Below, in pieces: positions 1 through 11,209 of a stretch of 64,000 nucleotides of DNA. Both the position numbers and the translations under genes were made by a program. Origin of the DNA: Cryptomeria japonica (Eukaryota; Streptophyta; Pinopsida; Cupressales; Cupressaceae); assembly GCF_030272615.1 (NCBI RefSeq), contig NC_081407.1, positions 141,736,897-141,800,896 of the forward strand. The letters run 5' to 3'. Below the pieces are notes generated by a model. The model had not been told where the DNA came from and made no database searches. It saw only the letters and a program-made list of their open reading frames with translations. Position 1 is the stretch's first letter. Each line of letters starts with the position of its first letter.

Positions 1-862
1 TATCAAAACTTCATAAAACTAAGATGGGTTGGGTAGCTATCCTCTTTTTGAGCAACTCAAACCCTTGGTCAGCTTCTTTAGTCCACCTAAACTTAGTTTT
101 CAACCCACCCTTCCTTGTATCTTGAACAGGAGCACAAATTTCACTAAAACCTCGAATGAACTTCCTATAAAATTGGGCAAGTCCATGAAAACTTCTTACC
201 TTAGTAGCAGTTTTTGATGTAGGCCAACTCTATATTGCTTCCACCTTGCTAGGATCCATTTCCAAAGTGCCTTGGGATACAACAAAACCCAGATAAATGA
301 GTTCTTGTTTCATGAATTCACATTTTTTAAGATTGATTGCCAATTGTTCCTCATGCAGTTTCCTTAATACAATCTACAAGTGTTCAAGATGCTCTTCCTC
401 TATTTTGCTGAATATGAGGATATCATCAAGGTATACCACTACAAATCTACCTATGTAGTCCTTCAACACCTCATTCATCAACCTCATGAAGTTTCTAGGG
501 GCATTAGTAAGCCCAAATGGCATAACTAACCACTCATGCAACCCCTCTATAGTCTTAAAAGTTGTTTTCCATTCATCGCCTTCTTTAATCCGGATCTAGT
601 GATAACCACTCTTTAAATCCAGCTTAGTAAAATAATTTGCTTCTCCAAGACAATCCATTAAATCCTCAATTCTAGGGACAGGAAATTGGTATCTTATGGT
701 GATTATGTTTATTGCCCGAGAGTCAGTACATAGTCTCCATTTACTTCCTTTCTTGGTTGCTACGACAACTGGCACAACACATGGACTTATACTTTTTCTG
801 ATTAGACCTTGATCAAGCAGCTCTTGTAGTTGTCTTACCACTTCTTTTTGTTCAGGAGTCAT
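1..862 (-). pseudogene. G1 reverse transcriptase fragment (broken)
   Basis: RNA-dependent DNA polymerase of a Ty3/gypsy element, used for cDNA synthesis from the element RNA. The open part (862 down to 596) carries the N-terminal RT blocks with CVVPVVVATKKGSKWRLCTD and YFTKLDLKSGYH. After a stop, translation continues with a [10 protein letters not shown]-like block and the catalytic YLDDILIFS box (about 422-433 on the plus strand). It then runs towards the RNase H connection (RSFHGLAQFYRKFI-like) at the window edge. At least three stops interrupt it. The assignment is secure from the order of conserved RT motifs; the protein is not functional as it stands. Confidence 0.9.
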
Positions 863-1063
863 GTTATATGTAGCCTAATTAGGCAGTGATGCTTTGGGTA
901 TAAAGTCTATCTGGTGACTTACTATTCTAGGAGGAGGTAGTCTTGCAGGTATTCCATCACTCACAATGTCCTTGAACTGTTCTAACAACTAATGAATCTC
1001 TTTAGGTAAACTTTCTTGTTCAGTCTTCTTTTCTTGAATAGGTTTCACTAAGAGAGAAAAATG

Positions 1064-1489
1064 TTACCCATCTCCTTTCTTGAGATCTCTCAAAAATTCT
1101 TTTCCTCTAGCCAACAACACATTAGGACCACTTGTCTTGGTTCCTTCATCCTCTACCAAAGATTGAATCTTGTATGTCACCCCTTCCATTGTGAATGCAT
1201 AGGAGTTCTTTTCTCCATCATGGATAGCCTTTCTGTCAAATTGCCACGGTCTTCCTAGAAACAAATGACAAGCGTCCATGGGTAGAACATCACATAAAAT
1301 TCTGTCAGAATACTTCCCAATTGCAAATTCAACCCATACTTGTTCATTTACTAACACATGTTGTCCTTTATTCAACCATGTGACCTTGTAAGGATGACTA
1401 TGTGGCATGCTACTCAACCCAAGTTTACTTATTGCTTCTTCGGAGATGATATTGTCCGTTGATCCTGAGTCAATGATCACTTTACACAC
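1064..1489 (-). pseudogene. G1 retropepsin-like aspartic protease segment
   Basis: Polyprotein-processing protease domain of G1. The catalytic motif is seen as VIIDSGSTDNII (Asp-Ser-Gly) near the N-terminus, and the C-terminal substrate-loop motif as LFLGRPWQFD about 80 residues later, the normal spacing for plant gypsy retropepsins. It sits between Gag (1,646-2,638) and RT (below 862) in the expected order. The segment is open for 141 codons, but the connections to Gag and RT both contain stops, so it is listed as part of a decayed polyprotein. Confidence 0.88.
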
Positions 1490-1645
1490 CTTACCAAGTG
1501 TCTTGCACTTTACTCTGAAAATAGACCTCCTCTATTTAGGCTCTTTCTTAACCGACTCCCTGATTAGCACCCTTCTAACCATCAAATTCTCACCATTCTT
1601 TGAGTCAAGGTTTACTTTAGGAGACTTCATACTACTAGAGTCCTC

Positions 1646-2638
1646 TTACACATAATTAATTCTTTTAGCTTTATATGATGAGGTTGCCTTCTCCACAGAT
1701 CTATAGGCAGGATGACCAAAATTACTGCAACGGTAACACTTCATGTTTGCAAAGTATGAACCTCTGCCAGAACTTCCAAATCTACCTCTATTGTTCCTAT
1801 TATGACCTCTTCCTCTACCATAATTTCCTCTTCCACTAGATTCATTAGTCTGCTCAGTCAATTTTGACTCTCCTTGTGATCTTAATTCACTTCCTCTGCC
1901 ACTATAGCTTCCTCTATAACCTTTTGAATCTCGGCCTCTACCTCTGCCTCTACTGGTACCTTCATGTTTCTTCATATTCTTTTCTTCTACTTCTAGGGCC
2001 AACTGATAACATTTGTGAATGGTATTTGGACTCAACAAACTTAATTCCTCTTGTATGTTCCATCTCAGACCATTAAGATACCATGCTACTCTAATGCTTT
2101 CATCCTTTATCACTTTTAACCTTAGACACAACTTCTGGAACTCTTCAATGTAGGTACTTACATCTAACTCATTTTGCCTTACGTTTTGTCTTTTCCTATG
2201 CAACTGCACTTCATAATCCTCCGGAAGATAAGTCTCTCTGATTTTGCTTACCATCCCTTTCCAAGTAGAGATGGGGATCTTACCTTCTCTTTCTCTCTCA
2301 TTTTGTATAAACTTCCACCAAGTAATGACAACACCTCTCATTATTGACTTAGCCACTTTAACCTTTTGGGCCTCAGTCATACCTTCACACTCAAAATGGT
2401 TTTCCATACCCTCTATCCATTCCATTACCAACTTTGCTTCCATCTTTCCGCTAAACAATGGTACTCCTTCCAAAGAATTCCCACTCATTTCCTTCAAAGC
2501 CTTCAGGAATGGTTCTTGAACAATAACAGGGTCTAGGGTAGGGACTTTGTCCTCTATTGCGAACATTTTACCCTTCTCATCTATCTTCCCACTCACTTCT
2601 GTTGTCTTGACTTCCATCACACCTAATTTTTGCTCCAA
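1646..2638 (-). pseudogene. G1 Gag (capsid/nucleocapsid)
   Basis: Retrotransposon Gag polyprotein that would form the virus-like particle. The first third is Glu/Lys rich. A Retrotrans_gag-type capsid core follows (MEWIEGMENHFECEGMTEAQ and YIEEFQKLCLRLKVIKDESI are diagnostic). Next comes an Arg/Gly-rich stretch and one CCHC zinc knuckle (CYRCSNFGHPAYRS) whose last Cys is changed to Ser. Coding similarity continues upstream of the open frame to about 2,720, through stops at former Gln codons, so the real start was probably there. PBS lies just beyond at 2,774-2,788. Confidence 0.88.
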
Positions 2639-2773
2639 CTACTCCAGCCTTTCCTTGAGCAATCGGTTTTCATCTTCTTGGTCAGTGACCTACTTAGCCA
2701 ATTCTACATTGGTCACCATCTTTACTCCTTCTGATACTAGATCAGTCTTACACTCTTCACCCCAAATCTTTGG

Positions 2774-2788
2774 CTTGCTTTGATACCA
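2774..2788 (-). other. G1 primer-binding site (initiator tRNA-Met type)
   Basis: The minus strand reads TGGTATCAAAGCAAG. It matches the plant initiator tRNA-Met PBS (TGGTATCAGAGC) with one A-for-G change. It fixes G1's orientation and places its 5' LTR at higher plus-strand coordinates. Confidence 0.8.
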
Positions 2789-4320
2789 ATCTAATAGGGA
2801 GGATCCTAGATTGCTTGTGTCAGCTTGACTCACTCCAAGGATTTCCTCCTAGCCTAACCCGGGAATACTTCTCTCTATTCCCCTAATCCACTCTAGGTCC
2901 TCACTACCGAGGGTTGTTACTCTGCTCTTTGTGAATTCACTTTTGTATATCCACCAACTCTCTAATCCACTGAATCTAACCAGAAACCTTACAAGGTTTT
3001 CTCTACCATGGATTATAACTTCAGTTTCTCTTAAGTTGTTTTCCTCCTCATGCATGGATCTTTCTTCCTATTGATCCCATCTTCCCCTTGGTCTGAGGCT
3101 AAAAAGCCTAGATTCCAATCTACCCTGCAAGTGATTCCTCTTGGTCACTAATACCTAGCCAGGCTATCATCAAGCTTGCCTAGGGCCAGTCTGCTGAAAT
3201 GGTCGACACCATTCCCTGGTTTGCTACAAATAGAACTCTATTGTACATGACCGACTCTTCTTGACAACCTCTAATGGTCACCTAGATCCCATGATGGAGA
3301 ATCAAGACAGAGTTATGTTATAACTACTTGTCACCAACAGAAACAAGAAACAAAATGACAAATTATTTACAGAGTCGAGCTTGGCACGACTTCAAAATTG
3401 GAACTCACAAAACATAGAAAAGTAACATCTACTCTATCACACTAGCAATTAAGGATTCAAGCCATTATTTTCAGTTTTCAAACGAAAATTGAACTCTGAG
3501 AAAGAAACCAAAAAATGGTCTTCAAATTGTTATTCAAAATATCTTCTTTGTTCCACCTATCCAACCTCCTTCTAACTTCTATACAAAATGCCCATCAGGT
3601 CTTTTATAGCCTCTATGACATGTCACGAAACATCCCTAACGGACGAGATCGAACTCGACAAAATCAATTTCCTGTTATAACTGTCTTTTCATTTTCATTG
3701 GGTCATCGGGTTAGCATCGCTTTCCTCATTGGTTCATCGAGTTAGCACCGAAACACTTACACCAATATCCGAAGGCATTTTAAAACTCACTTCCCTTTCT
3801 ATCAGGTCATCGAAATGCCTCAAAATAGTTACTCCGATGTCCGATGACATTTTACCAATTGCGCACTTCCTCATTGATTTCCATCGGGTCATCAGAGTAG
3901 CATTAAAACACTATTACCGAAGGCCAATGGTGCGCTCCAAATCATATGCTTTCCCATTGGGTTATTGGGTGGCACAAAAACTAGTTATGTCGATACCCAA
4001 TGGATCCACTTCGACTCACTCCACTCATTGACTTCTCGTTGGGTCCCACCATGGTCGCAAAGTCATGAGCGATAAACCTCATGCAACTTTCCATAGTGGT
4101 ATAGCAACCGATATTGATCAACCCGGGACTTGCTCACCCATTAGTAGCTCCAACCCCTGGTGACTTCATCGGGGTAAGTCTCGCTGAAAACATGAATTTT
4201 CAAAAATGAAGACAAAATGCACTCCAAGCTCCAAACATACAACCTAATGGACTTGAACCAGTCCGTATACCAAAGTTGCCAAAATTGAAAAGGGTATTTG
4301 CTCACCCTTAGGTTCTCCTG
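2789..4320 (-). repeat. G1 probable 5' LTR
   Basis: The stretch between the PBS and the broken T1 integrase has no pol or gag similarity and is in the 5' LTR position. At 3,690-3,980 it contains loosely repeated units around the phrase CATYGGGTCATCGG followed by GTTAGCA, spaced irregularly at about 30-80 bp. The second LTR is outside the window, so the ends cannot be verified by pairing. The 68-codon open frame at 2,849-3,055 (minus) lies within it and is not regarded as a gene. Confidence 0.5.
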
Positions 4321-4676
4321 CACCACACTATGTCAATCCATTTAGTGAAATATTCAGTAGCAATCTGAATAAACTTATGTCCATTAGAAGATGAGGGATT
4401 TATCTTTCCTACCAAATCAAGGCCCCATTGAGAAAATGGCCATGATCCTTTCATAGGATATAATTCTTGTGTTGGTGCATGAATGAGATTCCCATGGATC
4501 TGACATTGTTTGCATTTCCTAGCATATGTGAATGAATCTCTCTCCATAGTAGGCCAATAGTAATCGATACGAAGAACTTTCTTAGCCAATGTTAAGCTAC
4601 TTGAGTGTGTGTGACAAATACCTGCATAAACTTCGTTAAGAACTTTCTCAGATTCTTCTTGTTCAAGACATCTCAA
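4308..4676 (-). pseudogene. T1 integrase N-terminal part, truncated
   Basis: Integrase of T1, which would insert the cDNA. The HHCC zinc-binding region is recognisable (ICHTH ... RKCKQCQIHGN), but the first His appears as Tyr (EVYAGICHTH). The catalytic core starts with WGLDLVGKINPSSSNGHKFI (first Asp of DDE) and ends after FTKWIDIV. The second Asp and the Glu are absent because the reading frame is lost at about 4,328, where G1 probably begins. Confidence 0.85.
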
Positions 4677-4994
4677 CCAAGTATCATCTAGACCACGCCT
4701 ATATAGGATATCTGCAATAATAGTATAGAGAGAGGACTGATGGATAAAATTCCTTTTCTGATTATGGGATAGGTCAAGAGGAAGGATATTCTCTTTTAAG
4801 TACTGATGAGTTTGACTATGTAAGGATTGACTGGTTCCTGATATATGGAAAATTCAGTAGATATGTTGGGATTGAATGGTAGAGGTTAAGATATCTTCCA
4901 CGAGAAATTTGTAACAATGTTGATTCTCCTTATTTTGCAAGAGAGATGCTATTGTAGCCATTGCATCTGCTGCTTTATTGTCATTTCATGGAAT

Positions 4995-6371
4995 CTAGGT
5001 GAATGATATTTCTTTAAGGTGTTCTTTAAACTCCTCTACCAATTGTTTGTATGGCATGATTTTATCATCCTTAGTTTGATAATCATCATTTATTCGGTTG
5101 ATGATAAGTTGTGAATCATCATAGACATGTAATTCTTTGACATTCCATTCAATGGCCATTTTGAGCCCAATAGCCAATGCTTCATATTGTGCAGTATTGT
5201 TTGTGCATGGAAACCGCAGTCTATATGATTTCAGAATTGTGTGTCTCTGAGGTGTGATGAAAAAGATTCTTGCGCCTAATCCATAATGTGTATAAGAACC
5301 ATCAAAGTACAATTCCCAAAAGTTTGTACTCACTGTCAGAATGTCTGGATCAGGAAATTCAATGTGCAATGATATGTCATTTTGTAAAGGAGCTTCAACC
5401 AATTGATCAACAATGACATGTCCCTTGATAGATTTTCGGTCAACATACTCTATATCAAATTCACTTAGTATCATAACCCATTTGGCTACTCTTCCTGTCA
5501 ATGTTGACTTGCTCAACAAAAACTTTAGTGGATCTATCTTTGCTATTAGTTTCATAAAATGAATCAACATATAATGTTGCAGCTTCTGAGTTGCAAATAC
5601 AACTGCTAGACATGTCTTCTCTATTGAGGAATAATTTAATTCATAGACAACAAGCGTTCTATTGATATAATGTGCTGCTCTTTCTTTTCCTTCTTCATCA
5701 TATTGAGCTAGGAGAGATCCTAATGATACATTTGTCGTTGAGATATAGAGCAACAATGGTTTCCCTTTGGTTGGTGATACCAGTAGTGGAGGATTCATGA
5801 GATATTCTTTTATTTGCATAAAAGATTCTTCACATCTTTGATCCCATTTGAATGGAATATTCTTATGTAGAAGATGGGTGAATGGACAACATTTATCTGC
5901 TAACTGAGAGACAAATCTTCTGATTGATTGCAATCTTTCTTGTAAAGATCTCAATTGACTTATGTTCCTAGGTGACTCCATCTCCATGATGGCTTTGACC
6001 TTTTCAGGATCTACTTCAATTCCACGAGCTAATATAATGTACCCAAGAAGTTTTCCAGAGGTTACTCCAAATGCACATTTCTTTGGATTTAATCTCAACT
6101 GATATCTTTCCAGCCTGTCAAAAATATTGCTTAAGATATTTAAATGTTCTTGTCTTGTATGAGATTTTGCAAGTATATCATCTACATAATCTTCCATAAA
6201 TGTATGCATCATGTCATGGAAAATTGTCGTCATAGCCCTTTGATAAGTCGCTCCTGCATTCTTAAGCCAAAATGGCATAACATTCCAGCAATATGTTCCC
6301 CATGTACAAGTGAAAGCTATCTTTTCTTTATCTTCAGGTGCAATTATTATTTGAATATCCTGAAAAGCCAT
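4995..6371 (-). pseudogene. T1 reverse transcriptase, RNase H and archaeal-type RNase H
   Basis: Long 458-codon open frame. It begins inside RT with the catalytic box as DYVDDILAKS (near 6,180), continues through the RT connection and the classical gypsy RNase H (AQYDEEGKERAAHYINRTL region), then a second RNase H. In that second domain the acidic residues are visible in order: LYFDGSYTHYG (near 5,305), TAQYEALAIGL (near 5,190) and LHVYDDSQLIINRI (near 5,125). The domain order RT-RH-aRNH defines Tat/Ogre-type elements. The N-terminal RT blocks lie in another frame at 6,372-6,802, so the gene is frameshifted. Confidence 0.9.
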
Positions 6372-6802
6372 CCATTAATGAAAACATCTCATGTCCTGCT
6401 GATAAGTCCACAATTATATCAATGTTCGGTAATAGGAAATCATCTTTTGGACATGCTTTATTCAGATCTCTGAAATCTGTATAGACTCATGCTTTTATCT
6501 GGCTTTGACACAGGTACAATACTTGAAACCCATTCTGGATAAGCAACAGGTCTTATAAAATCCACATCTAATAGTTTCTTCAGCTATGTTTTTACAAGAA
6601 GAGAAATGTGTGGATGCATCTTTCTTAGCTTTTGCTTAACTGGTTTTGATTTTAAATCCACATTAAGATGATGCATGATAAGATTTGGATTAAGTCTTGG
6701 CATGTCTGCATAGGACCAAGAAAAAATTATTTGTCTTTGCTTAAAGAATTCCATGTATTCTTTCCTCTCTTCATCTGATAATGAGGCAACATAATGAAGC
6801 AT
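6372..6802 (-). pseudogene. T1 reverse transcriptase N-terminal part
   Basis: The open part (6,802 down to 6,584) carries the pre-RT motif IIFSWSYADMPRLNPNLI and the block KPVKQKLRKMHPH, characteristic of Tat-lineage RT. Below 6,584 similarity goes on in broken frames (AYPEWVSSIVPV-like, then stops) until the long frame starting at 6,371. This is the same RT gene as the downstream entry, separated by stops and at least one frameshift. Confidence 0.85.
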
Positions 6803-6849
6803 TTTAGGGTCCTTTGATGTACCAATGTTTACTGCTTTTGTTGGTTCTA

Positions 6850-7761
6850 TCAGGATAGAAGATCTCTCCTAAAAATATGCAGGAAGAATGTCAAACTTTC
6901 CATCTTTTGGCGCCTCAAAGAGTTTTCACCATCAGATACATCCTTTATTTTCCCTTTTGATTGATCTAGTGTTGCCATGAAATGGTTTTCAACAGTAGGT
7001 CTCTTTCCTTGTTTTATTTCAATTTTGCAACTGGAAAGTTTGGCATTCTCTTGACTACGAGAAATGTTAGTTGATTCTATAATGGAATATATCTTAGGTG
7101 TTATGGGTTCGATAACATTAAGATACACGGCTAAGTCATGATCATTGGAAAAGACATCTAATTCAGGGTTTTCTAAATTATCCCAATCAATTAGCTCAGG
7201 ATGAAGAAGGGGTAAGTCGTAATCATTGTCATCATTAGGTTCTTCAAAGTTCATGACATAATGATCATAATTTGGCATAGAGTAGGTAATATCATAAAAT
7301 AAATGATTTTGAGAATTAACTCTCCCAAGCGTCTCCCAATTATTTCTAACAAAATCGGTATTAGTATTTTGTGGTTCACACTCAAATGGTTCTTCAACTG
7401 ACATTTGTCCCTTAAACCGATGGATTATATCAACACACACATCTTTAATATTGCAAATTCCTTCTTGATTATTTTCAAAGACTTCATTTACATTTTGGAG
7501 TTGACATACTTGTGTACATGATAAAGAGGATTCTTTTTCTAGATTTTGTCTCCTTTCAAACTCAACTTGTTCTGGACTAATAGTCAATCCTACTTCACTA
7601 TTCCTTAATTCTTCTATAGTTCTACCACATCTTGATACATCATGTTCCTCATTTGATGAAAATCTTATATTTCCAGATGCTTGATCTATCCATGTTTGTA
7701 CTTCTTGTGGAATTACTTCTTTGTCTTTGTCATTCCCTTTCCTTTGTTGTTTTGCATACAC
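6850..7761 (-). pseudogene. T1 polyprotein spacer between protease and RT
   Basis: A 303-codon frame on the minus strand, acidic and polar, rich in Asn, Asp and Glu, with no catalytic motif that I recognise. It sits between the G-patch segment and RT, where Tat elements carry a long poorly conserved linker. The phrase NYDHYVMNFEEPNDDNDYDL lies about two thirds along. Its function is unknown; it is called by position and strand only. Confidence 0.6.
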
Positions 7762-7799
7762 CTCTTTTCTTTGAATTCTGAGTTCTTCTCATCTTCTTT

Positions 7800-8534
7800 C
7801 TAACTCCATCTTTTTTTTGTATTAAATAAGTCTTCCTCTGCAATAGTTGTTTGTTCTTCATTGTTTTCCTTACTTGATGTACTAGATAAGGCATCTGGAC
7901 CCCATTCATACTCATTTGAATCTATCTCCGAACCGTGGTCTAGAACTACCCGACTATACCATACAGGGATGTTACATGGTGCAAAAAGTTCCCTAATTTC
8001 TGCCATCTCTATTTTTACTGCTTCAGGAATATCTTGTTCAGATTCTGCATTTGCTTGCATTTCTTGAACTTGTTGACAAGATTCTTCTTTTCCTTTGATG
8101 GTAATGTCAACTTCTTGCTTCTCATGTTCTTCTTGTTTCTTTTGTTTATTCAATACTATTTCTGCTGCTTGATGTAGTTTTTCTTGCCAATTTTCTTCTT
8201 TAGAGATTGATTTCTTTCTCCACTTTGATTGTTGATAATTATGGTGTTTTTTATTTGACTTTAGATATCCCAGTCCTGTCTTATCTTCTTTAGATTGTGA
8301 GTGGGGACAAATTGGTTCTGAATTACCTTGAGGTCGTTTACCAATTGGTCTTTTTCCTTCATATCCCATTTTTTGCATGATTTCATAACCTTTGCCATAT
8401 TGTTCTGTGGGAATATTAACATCTATTGTTGTTGCTATATTTTTATCTTCATCCTTGTACAACCAACCAAGAATGTCCTTGTCTTCATTTTCTTCTTCAA
8501 GAGTTACAACTCTAACAATTGTTCCTTTAAACAT
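7800..8534 (-). pseudogene. T1 spacer with G-patch-like motif
   Basis: A 244-codon frame downstream of the protease. Near residues 45-90 it has a G-patch-like run (GYEIMQKMGYEGKRPIGKRP ... KTGLGYLKS): aromatic-x-x-hydrophobic-MGY-G spacing followed by a later GLGY. G-patch motifs are RNA-binding glycine-rich segments known next to proteases in several retroelements. The rest is Lys/Glu/Gln rich and probably helical. It overlaps no other strong frame, and a frame change joins it to the spacer at 6,850-7,761. Confidence 0.65.
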
Positions 8535-8549
8535 ATCTTTTGATCTTTC

Positions 8550-9293
8550 TCATGTCTTTGATTGAATATTTGTAGGCTTTCCATATGACTTAGGTGAAAG
8601 TGGAAAATTATGCAAAGAATATTTTCCCATTCCTTCATCATTTAATTTGAGCTTTTTCTCAAAGGTTTCCCATAACTTTTCTTGAATTTCTTTGGTAGGA
8701 TAGACCAATTCTCTGTTATGTGGAACTGTTGTATCTTGTATTGGCTTCAAATTATTGCAATATTGACTAGAATTTGCAATTATAGTGATCTTTTGTCCTT
8801 CATGAGGAAATTTTACACATTGATGATATGTAGAAGGAACTCCTTGAATATTGTGAATCCATGGTCTTCCTAGAAGAATGTTGTAAGAGAGGTTCAAATC
8901 TAAAACCTGACACAATGTATTCCTTTCCACAGGTCCTATTTTCATTTGTAACACAACAGTTCCTTTAGAAGAATCATAAGCCTTAATGGTTATTTTCTTC
9001 TTCGGATCTACTGCATTTTCTAAATATCCCAAAGCTTTTATCAAACTTAATGCACAAATGTTTAAGCTGGCTCCACCATCTATGCGTACATGTTTGACAC
9101 AAGTTGTATTAATGGTGACTTCAACATGTAAGGAAGCATTGTGAGGATGTTGTAAGGATGCGTCATCATTTTCAAAAAATGATAAGCAATGAGGAGCTAT
9201 AAGGTGTCCTACCATGTTTTGGAACTGAACTATATCCAAGTCTTTTGAAATTTTTGTTTCCACTAAAGCTTTCTCCAAAATTTCCTTATGCAT
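8550..9293 (-). pseudogene. T1 retropepsin-like protease
   Basis: Aspartic protease domain of T1. The catalytic motif reads VRIDGGASLNICA (Asp-Gly-Gly, a variant common in Tat/Athila relatives instead of Asp-Ser/Thr-Gly). The distal motif YNILLGRPWIHNIQGVPSTY is fully recognisable. Upstream residues (HCLSFFENDDASLQHPHNAS) form the linker from Gag. The open frame is 247 codons and the best preserved T1 coding unit apart from RNase H. Confidence 0.88.
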
Positions 9294-9491
9294 AGGTGAA
9301 ACTTTAAGAAGTTCCAGAATTGATATTTGAGCGATATTCTTTGTAATTGCTCTACTAAATTGTATTGTTGTGAAGTGGATGTTGGGTCTTTTGTTATACT
9401 TGGAAAGGTAACCTTTGCTTTGCTTCTCATAATAATATTGATTGGCTTTGAAGATGGATTATCTTTTACAGTGATAACAATTACCACATCA

Positions 9492-10097
9492 TTATATGTA
9501 TGTGTAATTCACTTTGGCTTTTCCTTTGTCATCTTGTAATTGGGATGGTTCACCTTTGTCATAATTTGGAATTGGAGTTTTGAAAGCTAGGTGTGATTCA
9601 TTTGTCTTGTGGCTATCCACTGTGATAGTTCCATTATCGATTAGATCTTGGATAAGGTGTTTCAATATTTGACAATCATTTGTTTGGTGTCCTTTATTCC
9701 AATGATAATTGCAAAAATGATTGTCATTCCACCAATTTGGCTTGAATGGTGGTTCATAACTTCTTGCTTCTGGTAAAACAATCAATTTGTTAGCAAGCAG
9801 AGTTTTTAAAGCCGATTCCAATGGTTCTCCAATGTTTGTGACTTTCCTCCGAGGATTGGAGAAGTACTTGGTCTTATTGTTTTCTTGATTGTTATTGCTT
9901 AGGATTTGACTTGATAGATTAAAAATTGGTTGTTTTTGTTTTGTAGCACTATTATCGTCATTTCCTCCATTGCCGACATTCCTATTCTTTGACCAGAACT
10001 TGGGTTTGTCATTGTTGTTGTTGTTGGAATTATTGTAAAGTTTTAGCTCTCCTTTCTTTACCATCATGTTCTCTATTTTTAGACCATTCTCAATCAT
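9492..10097 (-). pseudogene. T1 Gag C-terminal part with CxxH-type knuckle
   Basis: Asn-rich segment followed by a compact zinc-binding motif seen as FCNYHWNKGHQTNDC, and then the helix LKHLIQDLIDNG. This arrangement is typical of the end of Gag in Tat-lineage elements. It is a separate frame from the capsid part at 10,131-10,733, with a frameshift or stop between 10,097 and 10,131. A further small frame (9,263-9,487) links it to the protease. Confidence 0.8.
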
Positions 10098-10130
10098 CTT
10101 GGCAAAGGAGGGAGGACATTACATTCTTAG

Positions 10131-10733
10131 TCAATAACTCATTTCATTGATAAGATTATCAATGAATATGTCCATTTTTTCTTGATCAGGCACATCTCTT
10201 GTTATAAAAGATTCACCATTATTTTGTTTAACATTGCATAAATCCAACATTGTTATCTCATTCCTTATATTGGAGTATTGTGAAATAAATCTATTCACAA
10301 GTTCTTCAAAAGATTTGATTCTGGATGGTAATCTTGAAAACCACTCCATTGATTGTCCATTTAAACTCCTAGGAAAAAGACGCATAAGGTAAGTTTCATT
10401 GTGGGCAAATTCCATGCTCATAGTACAAAACTCCCTAATGTGATCCTGAGGATCAGATTTTCCATCGTATTTATCATATTTAGGGATCTTGCAATGTTGT
10501 GGAAATGGTACCATATTCAAATTTTTATCGAAAGGATATGGGCATATATCTTCTAATAAGTACTTCTTGGAGCTTGTTCCATTTTGCATATCTTGCATCT
10601 GTTGCTGTAGAGTTTGCATTTGTTGGGTAAGGTTTAACAACGAATTATCCATATAGTTTCTCCTTGTTTCTTTGTAAGTTATTTTATCACTACACTCTTT
10701 TCTTGTGTCATCCCTTTCTTTACTTCTCTTCAT
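10131..10733 (-). pseudogene. T1 Gag capsid part
   Basis: Retrotrans_gag domain. Diagnostic phrases are IPKYDKYDGKSDPQDHIREF, MRLFPRSLNGQSMEWFSRLP and LVNRFISQYSNI. An N-terminal Gln/Met-rich coiled coil (LTQQMQTLQQQMQDMQ) precedes it. This is the capsid-forming region of a Tat-type gypsy Gag. Upstream coding similarity fades before element A at 11,210. Confidence 0.87.
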
Positions 10734-11209
10734 GACTTTCTTTATTCACATCTTCGTTATTTGGAACATCTGTGTTTTGGGTGTTACTTGCCTCCGCATC
10801 TTGTTTCAAGCTTTCTATGTTAAAGTCTTGTGGTAATTTAGCTCCATATTTTGCCAACATCAAGATATATTTTTTTGTTTTTCCAACAATTTTTCCATTA
10901 GCCTATCAAATTTGAAATCTTGCTCAAGGTCTCTAATGGTATCATTGACTGCTTCTTCATCAACAATAGTATACCCAAAATTTTGGAATATAGGATTATC
11001 TTCTTCCTCCATTTGTTTTTGTTGTTTTCTAATTTGTTCGTATTAAGCTCTAATCCAAACTTGAAATTTCCAAAGGACAATGTCAATAGGTGATTATTTT
11101 TAAAAAATTGAAATTTCCAAAGGACAATGTCAATAAGTGATTATTGGTTTAGGAAGATATGCTTTGTTGATTTTACCGCTATTGTTTGTTCATTTCGATA
11201 AGGTGTCTC
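10734..11209 (-). other. T1 leader upstream of Gag
   Basis: No domain was recognised. It contains a short direct duplication of about 35 bp around ATTGACATTGTCCTTTGGAA (about 11,063-11,095 and 11,110-11,140). It ends at the element A insertion with GTCTC at 11,205-11,209. Confidence 0.5.

Larger units (their letters stand above)
1..4327 (-). mobile_element. G1: Ty3/gypsy LTR retrotransposon, left-truncated by window
   Basis: On the minus strand the order is probable 5' LTR (about 4.3 to 2.79 kb), PBS, Gag, protease, reverse transcriptase. RNase H, integrase and the 3' LTR lie off the left edge. The order PR-RT with a YLDD reverse transcriptase places it in Ty3/gypsy. Its right edge abuts an integrase reading frame of element T1 that stops abruptly near 4,328, so G1 is probably nested in T1. 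The exact LTR ends and target duplication were not resolved. Several in-frame stops show that the copy is dead. Confidence 0.8.
4308..11209 (-). mobile_element. T1: Ty3/gypsy Tat-lineage retrotransposon (main part)
   Basis: Minus-strand element with Gag, protease, a G-patch-bearing spacer, RT, RNase H, a second archaeal-type RNase H and the start of integrase. The second RNase H after the usual one is the hallmark of the plant Tat/Ogre lineage. Element A (11,210-17,803) interrupts it upstream of Gag, and T1 sequence resumes at 17,804-18,032. Its integrase C-terminus and 3' LTR are missing on the left, where G1 is inserted. Many stops and frameshifts make it inactive. Confidence 0.85.
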
